Shown here: positions 1 to 8,672 of the stretch, one piece after another
Layout of the letters: every line of letters begins with the position of its first letter
Position numbering within the stretch: position 1 is the first letter of the stretch
Origin: Rhodospirillales bacterium
Lineage (GTDB): Bacteria; Pseudomonadota; Alphaproteobacteria; Rhodospirillales; Defluviicoccaceae
Direction of reading: 5' to 3'
Assembly (NCBI GenBank): GCA_007695045.1
Contig: REEP01000049.1
Coordinates: 1-46,925 of the forward strand
Length of the DNA: 46,925 nt
Position numbers and translations under genes: made by a program
The notes under the pieces: model-generated
The model's input: the letters and a program-made list of their open reading frames with translations, nothing else
Told to the model about the DNA's origin: nothing
Databases searched by the model: none

Positions 1-98
1 GCATGCGCGCCTCCGCCGCCGAGACCACCCACACCACGACCGGCACCACCGCCGAGCCGGCGGCCGCGACCAAGGCACCGGGCCGCCTCGCCGCCTGA
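1..98 (+). CDS. methyl-accepting chemotaxis protein, C-terminal fragment (cut by window edge)
   Basis: The first 98 bases encode the last 31 residues of a protein ending in APGRLAA and a TGA at 96-98. They match bases 1986-2083, the end of the complete MCP downstream, with one substitution (G56 versus A2041). The similarity continues about 50 bases past the stop codon. The simplest reading is an upstream paralogous MCP in tandem with the one at 320, with its 3' end homogenised by recent duplication or gene conversion. Only the extreme C-terminus is visible, so the sensor type is unknown. Confidence 0.8.
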   Translation, partial: MRASAAETTHTTTGTTAEPAAATKAPGRLAA

Positions 99-150
99 AC
101 CAAGCGAGACCAAGCGGGCAGCGGCCGGAATGCCGGCGGCCGCGCCCGCG

Positions 151-172
151 CCCCCACCCCCGCCCCCGCCCC
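151..172 (-). other. putative G-quadruplex-forming tract
   Basis: The plus strand carries C5-A-C5-G-C5-G-C4. The minus strand therefore has four runs of four to five G separated by single bases, which is a canonical intramolecular quadruplex motif with one-base loops. It lies 53 bases after the stop of the first MCP and about 150 bases before the next MCP start. Whether it folds in the cell is unknown. Confidence 0.5.
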
Positions 173-182
173 TGAAAACGCC

Positions 183-203
183 AAGGCTTTAGAGCCTTTC
201 TTA
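183..203 (+). terminator. candidate intrinsic terminator between the two MCP genes
   Basis: AAGGCT (183-188), loop TTAG, AGCCTT (193-198), then TCTTAA: a 6-bp stem followed by a T-rich stretch. The stem is short and the T tract is interrupted, so strength is uncertain. It would separate the upstream MCP from the MCP at 320. Confidence 0.4.
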
Positions 204-319
204 ATCAGATCCGGGGATGGTGCGCACACCTCCAGCGCCGTGGGCCACGGCGGGGGCAAGCAAACGGCGCGCCCGCCGGGCGTGGCGGCGGATCTGGCTT
301 CAAGTCGGAGAGTTCAGGA

Positions 320-2083
320 ATGAAGAACCTCAAGATCATGCACCGGCTGCTGATGCTGGTGGCGATTGCCGTCGTCGGCCTGATGGTCGCGGCAACGGCC
401 GAGATGATCAGCCTCAGGGCGAGCCTGATGGCGGACCGCCAGGACAAGACACGGAACCTGACCGAGGCGGCCTACACGCTGATCGAGGAGTTTGCGGCGC
501 TGGAGCGCAGTGGCGCCATGAGTCGTGACCAAGCCCAGAAAGCCGCCATGGCCGCGGTCGGCAGCATGCGTTACGGCGATGACGACTATTTCTGGATCAA
601 CGACTACGACCACGTCATGTTGATGCATCCGGTCGCACCACAACTCGTCGGCCAGAACATGCGCGACAGCAAGGATCCGTCCGGCAAGGCTTTCATCGCC
701 GAGTTCGTCAAGGTCGCCAAGTCGGAAGGGGCCGGCTTCGTCCCCTACGAATGGCCGAAGCCCGGTTTCGACGCGCCGGTCGGCAAGATCTCGTACGTCA
801 TGGGGTTCGAGCCGTGGGGCTGGATCGTCGGCACCGGCATCTATCTCGATGACGTCGACGCCATCTTCCGTGACCGGATGGCCGCCAGCGCCGTGTTTCT
901 GCTCCTCATCATCGCAGTGGCCGGTGGTGCATCGTTTCTGATCAGCCGCAGCATCTCCCGCCCCATCGCCGGCCTGACAACGGTGATGGAGCGGCTGACC
1001 AAGGGGGATCTGGACGCCGAGGTGACCGGTGCCGACCGGCGCGACGAGATTGGCCGGATGGCCCGGTCGATCCAGGTGTTCCGGGAGAACGCGTTGGCCG
1101 TGAAGCGCTTGGAGGCCGAACAGGTGCGCCAGCGCGAGGCGGCGGAACAGGAGAAGCGGGCGGACATCGCACGTCTGGCCGACCTGTTGCAGGAACGGAT
1201 CGGCGCCATCGTGTCGGGCGTGGGCAGTGCTGCCACCGAACTCCGGGGCTCGGCCGAGGGCATGTCCGCCACCGCCGAGGAAACGTCGGCCCAGGCCGAG
1301 GTGGTGGTGCGGGCGGCGGACCAGGCCTCGGTCAACGTCCAGACCGTAGCCTCCGCCTCGGAGGAACTGTCCAGTTCCATCCAGGAGATCAGCCGCCAGG
1401 TGGCGGAAGCCTCCACCATCACCTCGGGCGCGGTGGAGCAGGCCCAGCACACCAACCGCACCGTGCAGGGCCTGGCCGAGGCGGCGCAGAAGATCGGCGA
1501 GGTGGTCAGCCTGATCAACGACATCGCCAACCAGACCAACCTGCTCGCCCTCAACGCCACGATCGAGGCGGCGCGGGCCGGCGAGGCCGGCAAGGGCTTC
1601 GCGGTGGTGGCGAGCGAGGTCAAGAACTTGGCCAGCCAGACCGCCAAGGCGACCGAGGACATCACCGCCCAGATCAACGCGGTGCAGGGCGCGACCGGCG
1701 AGGCGGTGCAGGCGATCGCCGGCATCGGCGAGACGGTGGGACGGATCGACGAAATCTCCTCCGCCATCGCCGCCGCGGTGGAGGAGCAGGGGGCGGCGAC
1801 CCAGGAGATCGCCCGCAACGCCGAGCAGGCGGCCGCCGGCACCCACGAGGTCAGCGACAACATCAAGGGCGTGCAGCAGGCGGCCACCGAATCCGGCCAG
1901 GTGGCCGAACGGGTGCTGGCCGCCTCGGCCGAGCTGTCGCAGCAGGCCCAGCGCCTGGAACAGGGCGTCACCGAAGTGCTGGCCGGCATGCGCGCCTCCG
2001 CCGCCGAGACCACCCACACCACGACCGGCACCACCGCCGAACCGGCGGCCGCGACCAAGGCACCGGGCCGCCTCGCCGCCTGA
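320..2083 (+). CDS. methyl-accepting chemotaxis protein with periplasmic Cache domain
   Basis: A 587-residue transmembrane chemoreceptor that should signal to CheA through CheW. Order of parts: a first membrane segment (about residues 8-28); a periplasmic single-Cache (sCache_2-like) sensor at about 35-185, with [11 protein letters not shown] and an [12 protein letters not shown] segment; a second membrane segment (about 187-208); a HAMP linker (about 209-262); and a long cytoplasmic coiled coil. The signalling hairpin has the conserved stretch [16 protein letters not shown]. The C-terminal tail is Thr/Ala-rich with no NWETF-like CheR tether. ATG at 320 is preceded by GGAG at 307-310. Its last 31 codons are nearly identical to those of the upstream gene at 1-98. 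The ligand cannot be predicted from sequence; small carboxylates are common for this Cache type. Confidence 0.93.
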   Translation: MKNLKIMHRLLMLVAIAVVGLMVAATAEMISLRASLMADRQDKTRNLTEAAYTLIEEFAALERSGAMSRDQAQKAAMAAVGSMRYGDDDYFWINDYDHVMLMHPVAPQLVGQNMRDSKDPSGKAFIAEFVKVAKSEGAGFVPYEWPKPGFDAPVGKISYVMGFEPWGWIVGTGIYLDDVDAIFRDRMAASAVFLLLIIAVAGGASFLISRSISRPIAGLTTVMERLTKGDLDAEVTGADRRDEIGRMARSIQVFRENALAVKRLEAEQVRQREAAEQEKRADIARLADLLQERIGAIVSGVGSAATELRGSAEGMSATAEETSAQAEVVVRAADQASVNVQTVASASEELSSSIQEISRQVAEASTITSGAVEQAQHTNRTVQGLAEAAQKIGEVVSLINDIANQTNLLALNATIEAARAGEAGKGFAVVASEVKNLASQTAKATEDITAQINAVQGATGEAVQAIAGIGETVGRIDEISSAIAAAVEEQGAATQEIARNAEQAAAGTHEVSDNIKGVQQAATESGQVAERVLAASAELSQQAQRLEQGVTEVLAGMRASAAETTHTTTGTTAEPAAATKAPGRLAA

Positions 2084-2216
2084 ACCGTGCGAGACCAGGC
2101 GGGCAGCGGCCGGGATGCCGGCCGCCCCTGCGTCACGTAACTTGCGGCCGGGGTGTTGACCCCGGCCGCATCGCGTTGTGGCTGAGTGCGGAGCGATCCG
2201 CTACCTTCCCGGCATC

Positions 2217-3794
2217 ATGCCGACAAGCCCGAACGAAGCCGCGCCCGCCGACCGCATCCTCATTGTCGATTTCGGCTCCCAGGTCACCCAGCTGATTGCC
2301 AGGCGGGTGCGCGAGAGCGGCGTCTATGCCGAGATTGCACCGTTCAACCGGGTCGACGCCGCATTCCTGGCCGCGTTCCGGCCGCGCGCCCTGATCCTCT
2401 CCGGCGGCCCTGCCTCGGTCACCGAGACCGGCGCGCCCCGGGCCGACGCGGCCGTCTTCGACGCCGGCCTGCCGGTGCTGGGCATCTGCTATGGCCAGCA
2501 ACTGATGGTCGCGCATCTGGGCGGCCGGGTGGAGGGCGGCGAGCATCGGGAGTTCGGCCGGGCGTACGTCACCGTGGTCGACGACTGTGCCCTGTTGCAT
2601 GGCGTCTGGCAGGTGGGGAGCCGCGAGCCGGTGTGGATGAGCCACGGTGACCGGGTGACCGCGCTGCCGCCCGGTTTCCGGGCGGTGGCGGTCTCGGACG
2701 GGGCACCGTTCGCCGCCATCGCCGATGACGCAAGGCGGCTCTACGGCCTGCAGTTCCATCCCGAAGTGGTGCACACGCCCCACGGCGCCCAGCTTCTCGA
2801 GAATTTCACCCACCGCGTGGCCGGCTGCGGCGGCGGCTGGACGATGGCGGCGTTCCGCACCCAGGCGATCGCGCGCATCCGCGACCAGGTCGGGCCGGGC
2901 CGGGTGATCTGCGGCCTGTCCGGCGGGGTGGATTCGTCGGTGGCGGCGGTGCTGCTGCACGAGGCGATCGGAGACCAGCTCACCTGCGTGTTCATCGACC
3001 ACGGCCTGCTGCGGGCGGGGGAGGGGTCGGAAGTGGTGGGCTTGTTCCGCGACCACTACAACATCCCGCTGGTCCACCGTGACGCATCGGCGCTGTTCCT
3101 TGGCCGCCTCGCCGGGATCGAGGACCCGGAGCGGAAGCGGAAGATCATCGGCGCCACCTTCATCGACGTGTTCGACGAGGAAGCGCACAACATCGGCGGC
3201 GCCGACTTCCTCGCCCAGGGGACGCTGTATCCGGACGTGATCGAATCCGTCTCGGTCACCGGCGGGCCCAGTGTCACCATCAAGTCGCACCACAACGTCG
3301 GCGGCCTGCCGGAGCGGATGAAGCTCGCCCTGGTGGAGCCGCTCCGCGAGCTGTTCAAGGATGAGGTGCGGGCGCTGGGGCGGGAACTGGGGCTGCCCGA
3401 CCGGCTGGTGGGCCGGCACCCGTTCCCCGGGCCGGGCCTCGCCGTGCGCATTCTCGGGGAGGTCAGCCAGGAGCGCTCCGACATCCTGCGCAAGGCGGAT
3501 GCCATCTATCTGGAGGAGATCCGCCTGGCCGGCCTCTACGACGCCATCTGGCAGGCGTTCGCGGTGCTTCTGCCGGTGCGCACGGTGGGGGTGATGGGGG
3601 ATGCCCGCACGTACGAGGCGGCGGTGGCGCTCCGGGCGGTCACCTCAACCGACGGCATGACCGCCGACAGCTTCCCGTTCGACCACGGCTTCCTCGCCCA
3701 CGTCGCCGCCCGCATCGTCAACGAGGTGCCGGGCGTCAACCGCGTGGTCTACGACATCACCTCCAAACCCCCCGGCACCATCGAGTGGGAGTAA
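2217..3794 (+). CDS. guaA: GMP synthase (glutamine-hydrolysing)
   Basis: Converts XMP to GMP using ATP and glutamine, the last step of de novo GMP synthesis in the cytosol. With the ATG at 2217 it is 525 residues, the usual length. An N-terminal class I glutamine amidotransferase domain carries Cys91 (GICYGQQ), His181 and Glu183 (QFHPE). An ATP pyrophosphatase domain has the PP-loop GLSGGVDSS (about 233-241). The C-terminal dimerisation domain has [10 protein letters not shown] and ends in KPPGTIEWE. An in-frame GTG at 2178 would add 13 residues; neither start has a convincing Shine-Dalgarno, and I prefer the ATG because the family begins close to [10 protein letters not shown]. It stands alone between an MCP and mgtE. 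Confidence 0.96.
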   Translation: MPTSPNEAAPADRILIVDFGSQVTQLIARRVRESGVYAEIAPFNRVDAAFLAAFRPRALILSGGPASVTETGAPRADAAVFDAGLPVLGICYGQQLMVAHLGGRVEGGEHREFGRAYVTVVDDCALLHGVWQVGSREPVWMSHGDRVTALPPGFRAVAVSDGAPFAAIADDARRLYGLQFHPEVVHTPHGAQLLENFTHRVAGCGGGWTMAAFRTQAIARIRDQVGPGRVICGLSGGVDSSVAAVLLHEAIGDQLTCVFIDHGLLRAGEGSEVVGLFRDHYNIPLVHRDASALFLGRLAGIEDPERKRKIIGATFIDVFDEEAHNIGGADFLAQGTLYPDVIESVSVTGGPSVTIKSHHNVGGLPERMKLALVEPLRELFKDEVRALGRELGLPDRLVGRHPFPGPGLAVRILGEVSQERSDILRKADAIYLEEIRLAGLYDAIWQAFAVLLPVRTVGVMGDARTYEAAVALRAVTSTDGMTADSFPFDHGFLAHVAARIVNEVPGVNRVVYDITSKPPGTIEWE

Positions 3795-4390
3795 TTCTTG
3801 CCCATCCGTGGGCATCCGAATTTACGCCATCGCACGACGTAACCCACTGATAAATCGATCTATTACGGACATGCCGGGTGGCAGCGATCGCTCACCTCTC
3901 ATTCGGTGGTGCCGGAGCTTGGGGTAACCCGCCCGCTGGAGCGACCGCCTCAAGTCAGGTGCAGGCGGGCGGTCACCGCCATGCCCGGTTGGGTTGGGTC
4001 ACCACACTCGATCCGAACCAGGGAGCGACCACGTTGACCTTTCCCCGAAACAGTGCGCACCGGGTCATGCGGCCTGACCGGGCATCCTGGCCGTCTTGAT
4101 TTCCCTAGCGGTATCGGGCATATCGCAGGGGACCTGGGGCGCGGAAAAAGACAGCGTCACCAGGGCTGCTTCGACGCCGTCTGAGGACAACCTGGCCATG
4201 GACGACCCGAGTACGAGTCCCTTCGGGGACTGGCTCGCACTGTTCGTTTTGACAACCGGCGCGCCCTCTTTGCGCCGACCCCTGCGGCAGCCGCTGCGGC
4301 TCTCTCCGGCCTAGGATCGCCGGGTCCGCCTTGGGCTGCCGTGTGTTGCGGCGGCCCGCGCCTTCAAGGCGCTCTCAAGGAGGTGGACTC
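3795..4390 (+). other. 596-bp non-coding spacer and candidate structured mgtE leader
   Basis: No credible gene. It contains several inverted repeats: GCCCA-TCCG-TGGGC just after guaA (about 3799-3812, a possible weak terminator); GACCGCC/GGCGGTC (3943-3949 with 3968-3974); GGTCA/TGACC (4063-4067 with 4075-4079); and AGTCCC-TTCG-GGGACT (4216-4231), a UUCG-capped hairpin. A weak sigma-70-like promoter TTGATT-N17-CATATC (4096-4124) could start a transcript of about 260 nt ahead of mgtE. mgtE genes are often controlled by Mg2+-sensing leaders, but the M-box consensus GGUGAGGCU is not visible. Regulatory RNA is an inference. Confidence 0.4.
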
Positions 4391-5752
4391 ATGCCCGACG
4401 ACACCAGCCTCGATGTCCTGAGTGCGACCATCCGGGCCAGACTGGCACAGTCGGACCTGGAACCGGTGCATGCGCTGGTCGGTGAAGAGCACCCGGCTGA
4501 CCTCGCTCACGTCATCCAAGATCTCGACCCGGACCAAGCCTGGCAGGTGCTGCTGCTGCTGCCGGTGGAGATCCAGGCCGAAGTGTTCGGCTACCTCGAT
4601 GCCGACGCCCAGACCGAACTGGCCCGCCACGCCAAGCGCCCGCGGCTGGCCGCCATCGTCACCGCGATGAACGCGGACGAACGCGCGGACCTCTACAACA
4701 AGCTGACCGAGGCGCAGCAGGAGGCCCTGATGCCGGGCTTGGCTCAGGCCGAGCGGGAGGACATCCGCCGCCTCGCCAGCTATCCCGAAGACACCGCCGG
4801 GTCGATCATGACCTCAGACTACGCCACTCTGCCGGCGGACATCACGGTGGGCGAGGCGCTGCACCGGCTTCGCCGGGAAGCCCCGGACAAGGAGACCATC
4901 TATCGGGCCTACGTGGTCGACCATGACCGGCGGCTGATCGGCTCGGTGCGGTTGCAGGAACTGATTCTGGCCGAACCGGCGACGCTGATCGATCGGGTGA
5001 TGGAACGCAACGCCCTTGCGGTCCGGGTGGACGAGGATCAGGAGGAGGTCGCCCGGAAGGTCGCCCGGTACGACATGCTGGCGCTGCCCGTGGTGGACAG
5101 CGAGGACCGCATGGTCGGGATCGTCACCCACGACGATGCCATGGACGTGCTCCAGGAGGAGGCGACCGAGGACTTCCATAAAGTGGGTACCGTCGGCAAA
5201 CTCGAGCAAAACGTGCGCGACGCCGGAATCAGCCTCCTGTATCGCAAGCGGGTGGCGTGGCTGGTACTGCTGGTGTTCGGCAATCTGTTCTCGGGCGCCG
5301 GCATCGCCTTTTATGAAGATACCATCGCCGCCTTCGTGGGATTGGTGTTCTTCCTGCCGCTGCTGATCGCCTCCGGCGGCAACGCCGGCGCCCAGGCGGC
5401 CACCTTGATGGTGCGGGCGCTGGCCACCGGCGAGGTGGTCCTGCGCGACTGGGGGCGCATGCTGGGGCGGGAACTGCTGGTGGCGGGGGCACTGGGAGTC
5501 ACCATGGCCGTCGCCGTGTCTGCCATCGGCGTCGTTCGCGGCGGGCCAGAGATCGCGATGGTCGTGGCCCTGACCATGGTTTCGGTGGTGATCGTCGGCA
5601 GCTTGGTTGGCATGTCGCTGCCATTCTTGCTGAGACGACTCGACATGGACCCGGCCACGGCCAGTGCGCCGCTTGTCACCTCGATCGCCGACGTGGCCGG
5701 CGTGGTGATCTACTTCGCCATTGCCACCCGGGTGTTGCTGCCGGGCGGGTGA
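4391..5752 (+). CDS. mgtE: magnesium transporter MgtE
   Basis: Mg2+-gated Mg2+ channel of the inner membrane, 453 residues, the usual size. The cytoplasmic N domain (about residues 20-130) is followed by two CBS domains (about 135-255; SIMTSDYATLP and RVMERNALAV starts) that sense cytosolic Mg2+. A five-helix pore domain contains the signature SGGNAGAQAATL (about 330) and the final-helix motif TSIADVAGVVIY. The start is fixed by a near-perfect AAGGAGGT at 4377-4384, six bases ahead of ATG 4391; the reading frame stays open upstream but without comparable signals. The long structured region in front suggests post-transcriptional control. Confidence 0.95.
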   Translation: MPDDTSLDVLSATIRARLAQSDLEPVHALVGEEHPADLAHVIQDLDPDQAWQVLLLLPVEIQAEVFGYLDADAQTELARHAKRPRLAAIVTAMNADERADLYNKLTEAQQEALMPGLAQAEREDIRRLASYPEDTAGSIMTSDYATLPADITVGEALHRLRREAPDKETIYRAYVVDHDRRLIGSVRLQELILAEPATLIDRVMERNALAVRVDEDQEEVARKVARYDMLALPVVDSEDRMVGIVTHDDAMDVLQEEATEDFHKVGTVGKLEQNVRDAGISLLYRKRVAWLVLLVFGNLFSGAGIAFYEDTIAAFVGLVFFLPLLIASGGNAGAQAATLMVRALATGEVVLRDWGRMLGRELLVAGALGVTMAVAVSAIGVVRGGPEIAMVVALTMVSVVIVGSLVGMSLPFLLRRLDMDPATASAPLVTSIADVAGVVIYFAIATRVLLPGG

Positions 5753-5796
5753 CCCCGAGGGCGGCCATTGTTGCGCTTCGAGGCCGACAAGCGTCG

Positions 5797-5883
5797 TGGT
5801 GCGGGCGGTCGGAGTCGAACCGACACTCTGTTGCCAGAACTGGATTTTGAGTCCAGCGCGTCTACCAATTCCGCCACGCCCGC
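5797..5883 (-). tRNA. tRNA-Leu (anticodon CAA)
   Basis: On the minus strand the acceptor GCGGGCG pairs with CGCCCGC, followed by discriminator A and an encoded CCA (5797-5799). The anticodon stem CTGGA/TCCAG encloses CTCAAAA, giving anticodon CAA for UUG codons. The T-loop GGTTCGACTCC and a long variable arm typical of leucine tRNAs are present. Total 87 nt including CCA. Confidence 0.95.
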
Positions 5884-5902
5884 ATGGCCAACCTGGCTAG
5901 CC

Positions 5903-6085
5903 TTACTTTTTCTTCCGGCTGTAGGCCTGGTTGATCTGAACGAAGTTAAACACAACACTGCCGATGAACAACAGCAGACCGGTAAGATACATGATCTGCT
6001 CGTCCGCCCGAGAGGCGAGGTACAGGCCGAACAGGCCGATCACCGCCACGAATGCACCGACTACCCAGCGATCAAGGTGTTGCAT
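5903..6085 (-). CDS. small two-helix membrane protein of unknown function
   Basis: A 60-residue protein with two hydrophobic segments, about residues 8-24 (WVVGAFVAVIGLFGLYLA) and 31-50 (MYLTGLLLFIGSVVFNFV), and a basic C-terminus RKKK. The ATG at 6085 follows GGAAGGG on the minus strand; the frame is open further upstream but lacks such a site. It lies directly downstream of tRNA-Leu in a different orientation context from the kinase gene. I do not recognise a named family. The composition and ribosome site make it a likely real inner-membrane protein. Confidence 0.65.
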   Translation of the reverse strand: MQHLDRWVVGAFVAVIGLFGLYLASRADEQIMYLTGLLLFIGSVVFNFVQINQAYSRKKK

Positions 6086-6234
6086 TGCCCTTCCGTCGCT
6101 CACGCTCCTGCTCCCCCTGCTTGCCGACCCCAGTCCGTTGCATACTCGGCGGATGCCGCCGTTGCAATGCGAAACGGAAGTGTAATCGCCAGGGTGCGGC
6201 ATCGCGGCCGCCGTCGGGCCGGATGACTCAGCCA

Positions 6235-6286
6235 GGGCGATCAGGCGGGGCGATCAGGCGGGGCGATCAGGCGGGGGGATCAGGCG
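6235..6286. repeat. 13-bp tandem repeat, four copies
   Basis: GGGCGATCAGGCG is repeated at 6235-6247, 6248-6260 and 6261-6273, with a fourth copy at 6274-6286 that has one C-to-G change. The stop codon of the sensor kinase gene (TCA at 6280-6282 on this strand) lies in the last copy, so the array begins exactly where coding ends. Confidence 0.9.
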
Positions 6287-7770
6287 GCGCTGCGGTGTGG
6301 GGTTCGCCGCCCGTCTGGAAGCGTGATGCGAAAGCGGGTTCCCTCGGGGCCGGTGGCGGCCAGCACGAACGCGCCGCCGTGAGCCTGCACGATTTCCCGG
6401 GCGATGGTGAGGCCGAGGCCGGTGCCGCCGGCGCGCCCGATGTTGCTCCCCGGCTGGAACAAGGCGCCCTGGACGGCTGCAGGAATGCCGGGACCGTCAT
6501 CCACGACGTCGATCGTCACGCCATCGCCGTGGTCGGACGCCTCGATGCGAATGGTGGCGGCGCCCGCCTGGGCCGCGTTGAGGGCGAGGTTGGCGACCAC
6601 CCGAAACAGCTGCTCCCGGTCTCCGTAAATCCGGGTTTCCAGGCCGAGACCTTCCACGCGGCGGGGCGGTGGCTGTCCATTCCCGTTGTCCGCCTCGGTG
6701 CCGATGGCTTCCGGTGCGGACAGCATCTCTTTCACGTCTTCCACCAGGTCGGCCACGGGAAACACGGCCGGTTCCAGCGGACGTGGCGTTTCTCGGACAT
6801 AGTCGAGCGTGCGGCTGCACATGGCAACGGCGCGGCTGATGGCGTTGTACAGTTTTGGCGCGATCCGCTTGACCGCCGGATCCTCGATCGATGACAGATA
6901 ATCCGAGGCGAGAACGGCCGTAGCGAGGGTGTTGCGCAGATCGTGATGAATCTTGGCCACCGCGCTGCCCAGGGCGGCCAGGTAGGTCTTTTGTCGAAGC
7001 GCTGCCCGCAGTTCCGTCTGCATGCGGGCCAGTTCCCGTTGTGCCACGCCCAGCTCGTCGCTCCGCCCCGTATCCGGCAGCGTTGCCGTTTCATCCTCGG
7101 GGTGCTGGCGGAACCGGAGAATACTGTCGCACATGCGCCGGATCGGCCGGACCAGCAGCCATTGCAGGCTCAGGTAAACGAGCCCGGCGGTGATTACCGA
7201 AATGATGATGGAGAGTGTGAGGATACGCCACGAGAACGCCAGCATGGCGTCGCGTAACGGCGCTTCATCCAGGATCACCTCCAATGTCGCCGTCGGGTCC
7301 TGCGGCGATGCCGCGAGCAGGCGCATGACCCGGTTGTCGCGATGGCGCAGGGTCGAGAACGCTTCCGGGATCCAGATGAGATTGCCGCGATCGCGCAAGT
7401 CGAAGGTGGCATCCACCGCAGGCGGCATGTCCCGGCTCAGCATGGCCAAGCGCCGCTCGGGCGTTTCCAGCACGATGGCATAGGCATCGGCGTGGAAGAG
7501 CAGGTCCATCGCCAAGGCACGGGCCAGTTCCTGGCCCGGCTGCGCCTGAGCCGCCGTGACCGCCAAGCTCGCCTTGGCTATCTGATCCTCGAGATAGACT
7601 TTCCGGAACCGGGATACCGACGGCACGTAGATCAGCACCTCGGCAACCATCACGAACAGCATGGTCAGCACGAGAAGCCGCGCCGACAGGCCGACTCGGA
7701 CCTTGGGTGCGAAACCTAGCGGCGCGATTTCGGCTGACACGGCTTTGATGGCTTTCCCGGAATGGTGCAC
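6280..7770 (-). CDS. orphan membrane sensor histidine kinase at the end of the nif operon
   Basis: About 496 residues. A membrane segment near residues 29-49 and a second near 183-207 bracket a periplasmic sensor of about 130 residues. A HAMP-like linker (RPIRRMCDSILRF) follows. The dimerisation/phosphoacceptor helix contains KIHHDLRNTLAT, with the second His as likely phosphoacceptor. The ATP-binding domain shows the N box NLALNAAQAG, G1 DDGPGIP and G2 GGTGLGLTIA. Start is GTG 7770, without a clear ribosome site, so the N-terminus is uncertain. It lies 90 bp downstream of nifT on the same strand and no response regulator is adjacent. I infer cotranscription with nifB-fdx-nifZ-nifT; the signal and partner are unknown. 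Confidence 0.85.
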   Translation of the reverse strand: MHHSGKAIKAVSAEIAPLGFAPKVRVGLSARLLVLTMLFVMVAEVLIYVPSVSRFRKVYLEDQIAKASLAVTAAQAQPGQELARALAMDLLFHADAYAIVLETPERRLAMLSRDMPPAVDATFDLRDRGNLIWIPEAFSTLRHRDNRVMRLLAASPQDPTATLEVILDEAPLRDAMLAFSWRILTLSIIISVITAGLVYLSLQWLLVRPIRRMCDSILRFRQHPEDETATLPDTGRSDELGVAQRELARMQTELRAALRQKTYLAALGSAVAKIHHDLRNTLATAVLASDYLSSIEDPAVKRIAPKLYNAISRAVAMCSRTLDYVRETPRPLEPAVFPVADLVEDVKEMLSAPEAIGTEADNGNGQPPPRRVEGLGLETRIYGDREQLFRVVANLALNAAQAGAATIRIEASDHGDGVTIDVVDDGPGIPAAVQGALFQPGSNIGRAGGTGLGLTIAREIVQAHGGAFVLAATGPEGTRFRITLPDGRRTPHRSAA

Positions 7771-7860
7771 AATACCATCGGAAAGCTATCGCCGTCCTTA
7801 CCCTGCTTCAACCGTCGCCAATGGTGGGCCGTTACCGGACCGGTCCGGGGACGCCTTCGC

Positions 7861-8073
7861 CTAGGCGATCGGGTCCACACGACGTGCGTTGACGGTGATC
7901 GGCAGGCGTGTCGCGGCCGCCATGTCCGGCAGGGCCAGACGCCAGCCGTTGGCCAGTTCGATCCAGCCGCCCCACAGTTCCGGCTTTTCCGTGGCGACGA
8001 TCCGCTCTTCCAGATCTTTCTTGGCCACGTACGCGGAATAGCCGTCATCCATCTTGCCGATGGTCACTTTCAT
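7861..8073 (-). CDS. nifT: nitrogen fixation protein NifT (FixU family)
   Basis: A 70-residue protein of the NifT/FixU family, typical length 65-75, recognised from MKVTIG at the start, the central ELWGGWIELANGW and the C-terminal LPITVNARRV. The family's biochemical role is not established; it is linked to nitrogenase maturation only by gene association. The ATG at 8073 overlaps the nifZ stop (ATGA) and has GGGAGGG upstream at about 8076-8085, so it is translated from the same message as nifZ. Confidence 0.92.
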   Translation of the reverse strand: MKVTIGKMDDGYSAYVAKKDLEERIVATEKPELWGGWIELANGWRLALPDMAAATRLPITVNARRVDPIA

Positions 8074-8411
8074 CTCGCCCTCCCGTGATCGGTCGCCACG
8101 GCGTTGCCGTCGACCGCCTCGATCTCATCGCGTCGCATGCCGATGATTCGCCCGGCTTCCACAAAATCCACTCGATAGATATAGAATCTCTGCAGGAATT
8201 CGCCGACACCGGTGACATAGCCGACGGCACCGGGTTCCAGAATGATGGTCCCCATGCTCGACCCCGGGTAGGTGCCGTCGTTGCGGATCGCTTTGCGCGC
8301 GCGTACCTTGGTCCCCGGCTCGAACGCCGGCGGACCATAAATCTCCGGCAGCGCGGTGTCGGCGGCGTCGGCGCTGGCACCGACGCCGCCCATGGTCGAC
8401 TCCCGGCTCAT
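8070..8411 (-). CDS. nifZ: nitrogen fixation protein NifZ
   Basis: 113 residues, a usual NifZ length. Conserved family features visible are the segment [21 protein letters not shown] and the beta-rich [19 protein letters not shown]. NifZ takes part in maturation of the second P-cluster pair in the MoFe protein (established in Azotobacter and Klebsiella). The ATG at 8411 overlaps the ferredoxin stop codon as ATGA, and its own stop overlaps the nifT start, so it sits in a translationally coupled chain. An internal ATG at 8393 is an alternative that would remove six residues. Confidence 0.92.
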   Translation of the reverse strand: MSRESTMGGVGASADAADTALPEIYGPPAFEPGTKVRARKAIRNDGTYPGSSMGTIILEPGAVGYVTGVGEFLQRFYIYRVDFVEAGRIIGMRRDEIEAVDGNAVATDHGRAR

Positions 8412-8599
8412 GCCGGCACGATACACTCGGCCGGGCAGACCTCGACACACTGTGGTGCGTCGAAGAAGCCCTCGCACTCGCCGCATTTGCCGGCATTGAT
8501 GGCGAACACGTCACCTTTCATGCCGACCGCCTGGTTGGGGCAGTCGAACTCGCACGATCCGCATGCGGTACACTGGCTGGCGATGATCTTAAAGGCCAT
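8408..8599 (-). CDS. fdxN: 2[4Fe-4S] ferredoxin, nif-associated (FdxN type)
   Basis: A 63-residue bacterial ferredoxin with two cluster motifs: Cys10, 13, 16 and 20 ([11 protein letters not shown]) and Cys39, 42, 51 and 55. The second motif has the eight-residue insert ([11 protein letters not shown]) typical of nif-linked ferredoxins. A further Cys59 lies near the end. The likely role is electron supply to nitrogenase or to NifB. The start at 8599 has GAAGGAGAG about eight bases upstream. It lies 73 bp downstream of nifB and overlaps nifZ. Confidence 0.93.
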   Translation of the reverse strand: MAFKIIASQCTACGSCEFDCPNQAVGMKGDVFAINAGKCGECEGFFDAPQCVEVCPAECIVPA

Positions 8600-8672
8600 G
8601 GCACTCTCTCCTTCGTCGTCCCGTTGGATTGATGGTGGTCGTTGCGGGCAACCGGCATGGGCCTGTGTGGGG

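Noticed and set aside
314-2017. Long open frame antisense to the MCP
   Set aside because: The plus-strand frame has a full MCP domain set; the antisense frame is a by-product of GC-rich third positions and resembles no family.
3878-4314. Two short ORFs between guaA and mgtE
   Set aside because: No ribosome sites, no recognisable motifs, and the region is rich in inverted repeats instead.
3880-4390. M-box magnesium riboswitch
   Set aside because: The conserved GGUGAGGCU and later core boxes could not be found; kept only as an unassigned structured leader.
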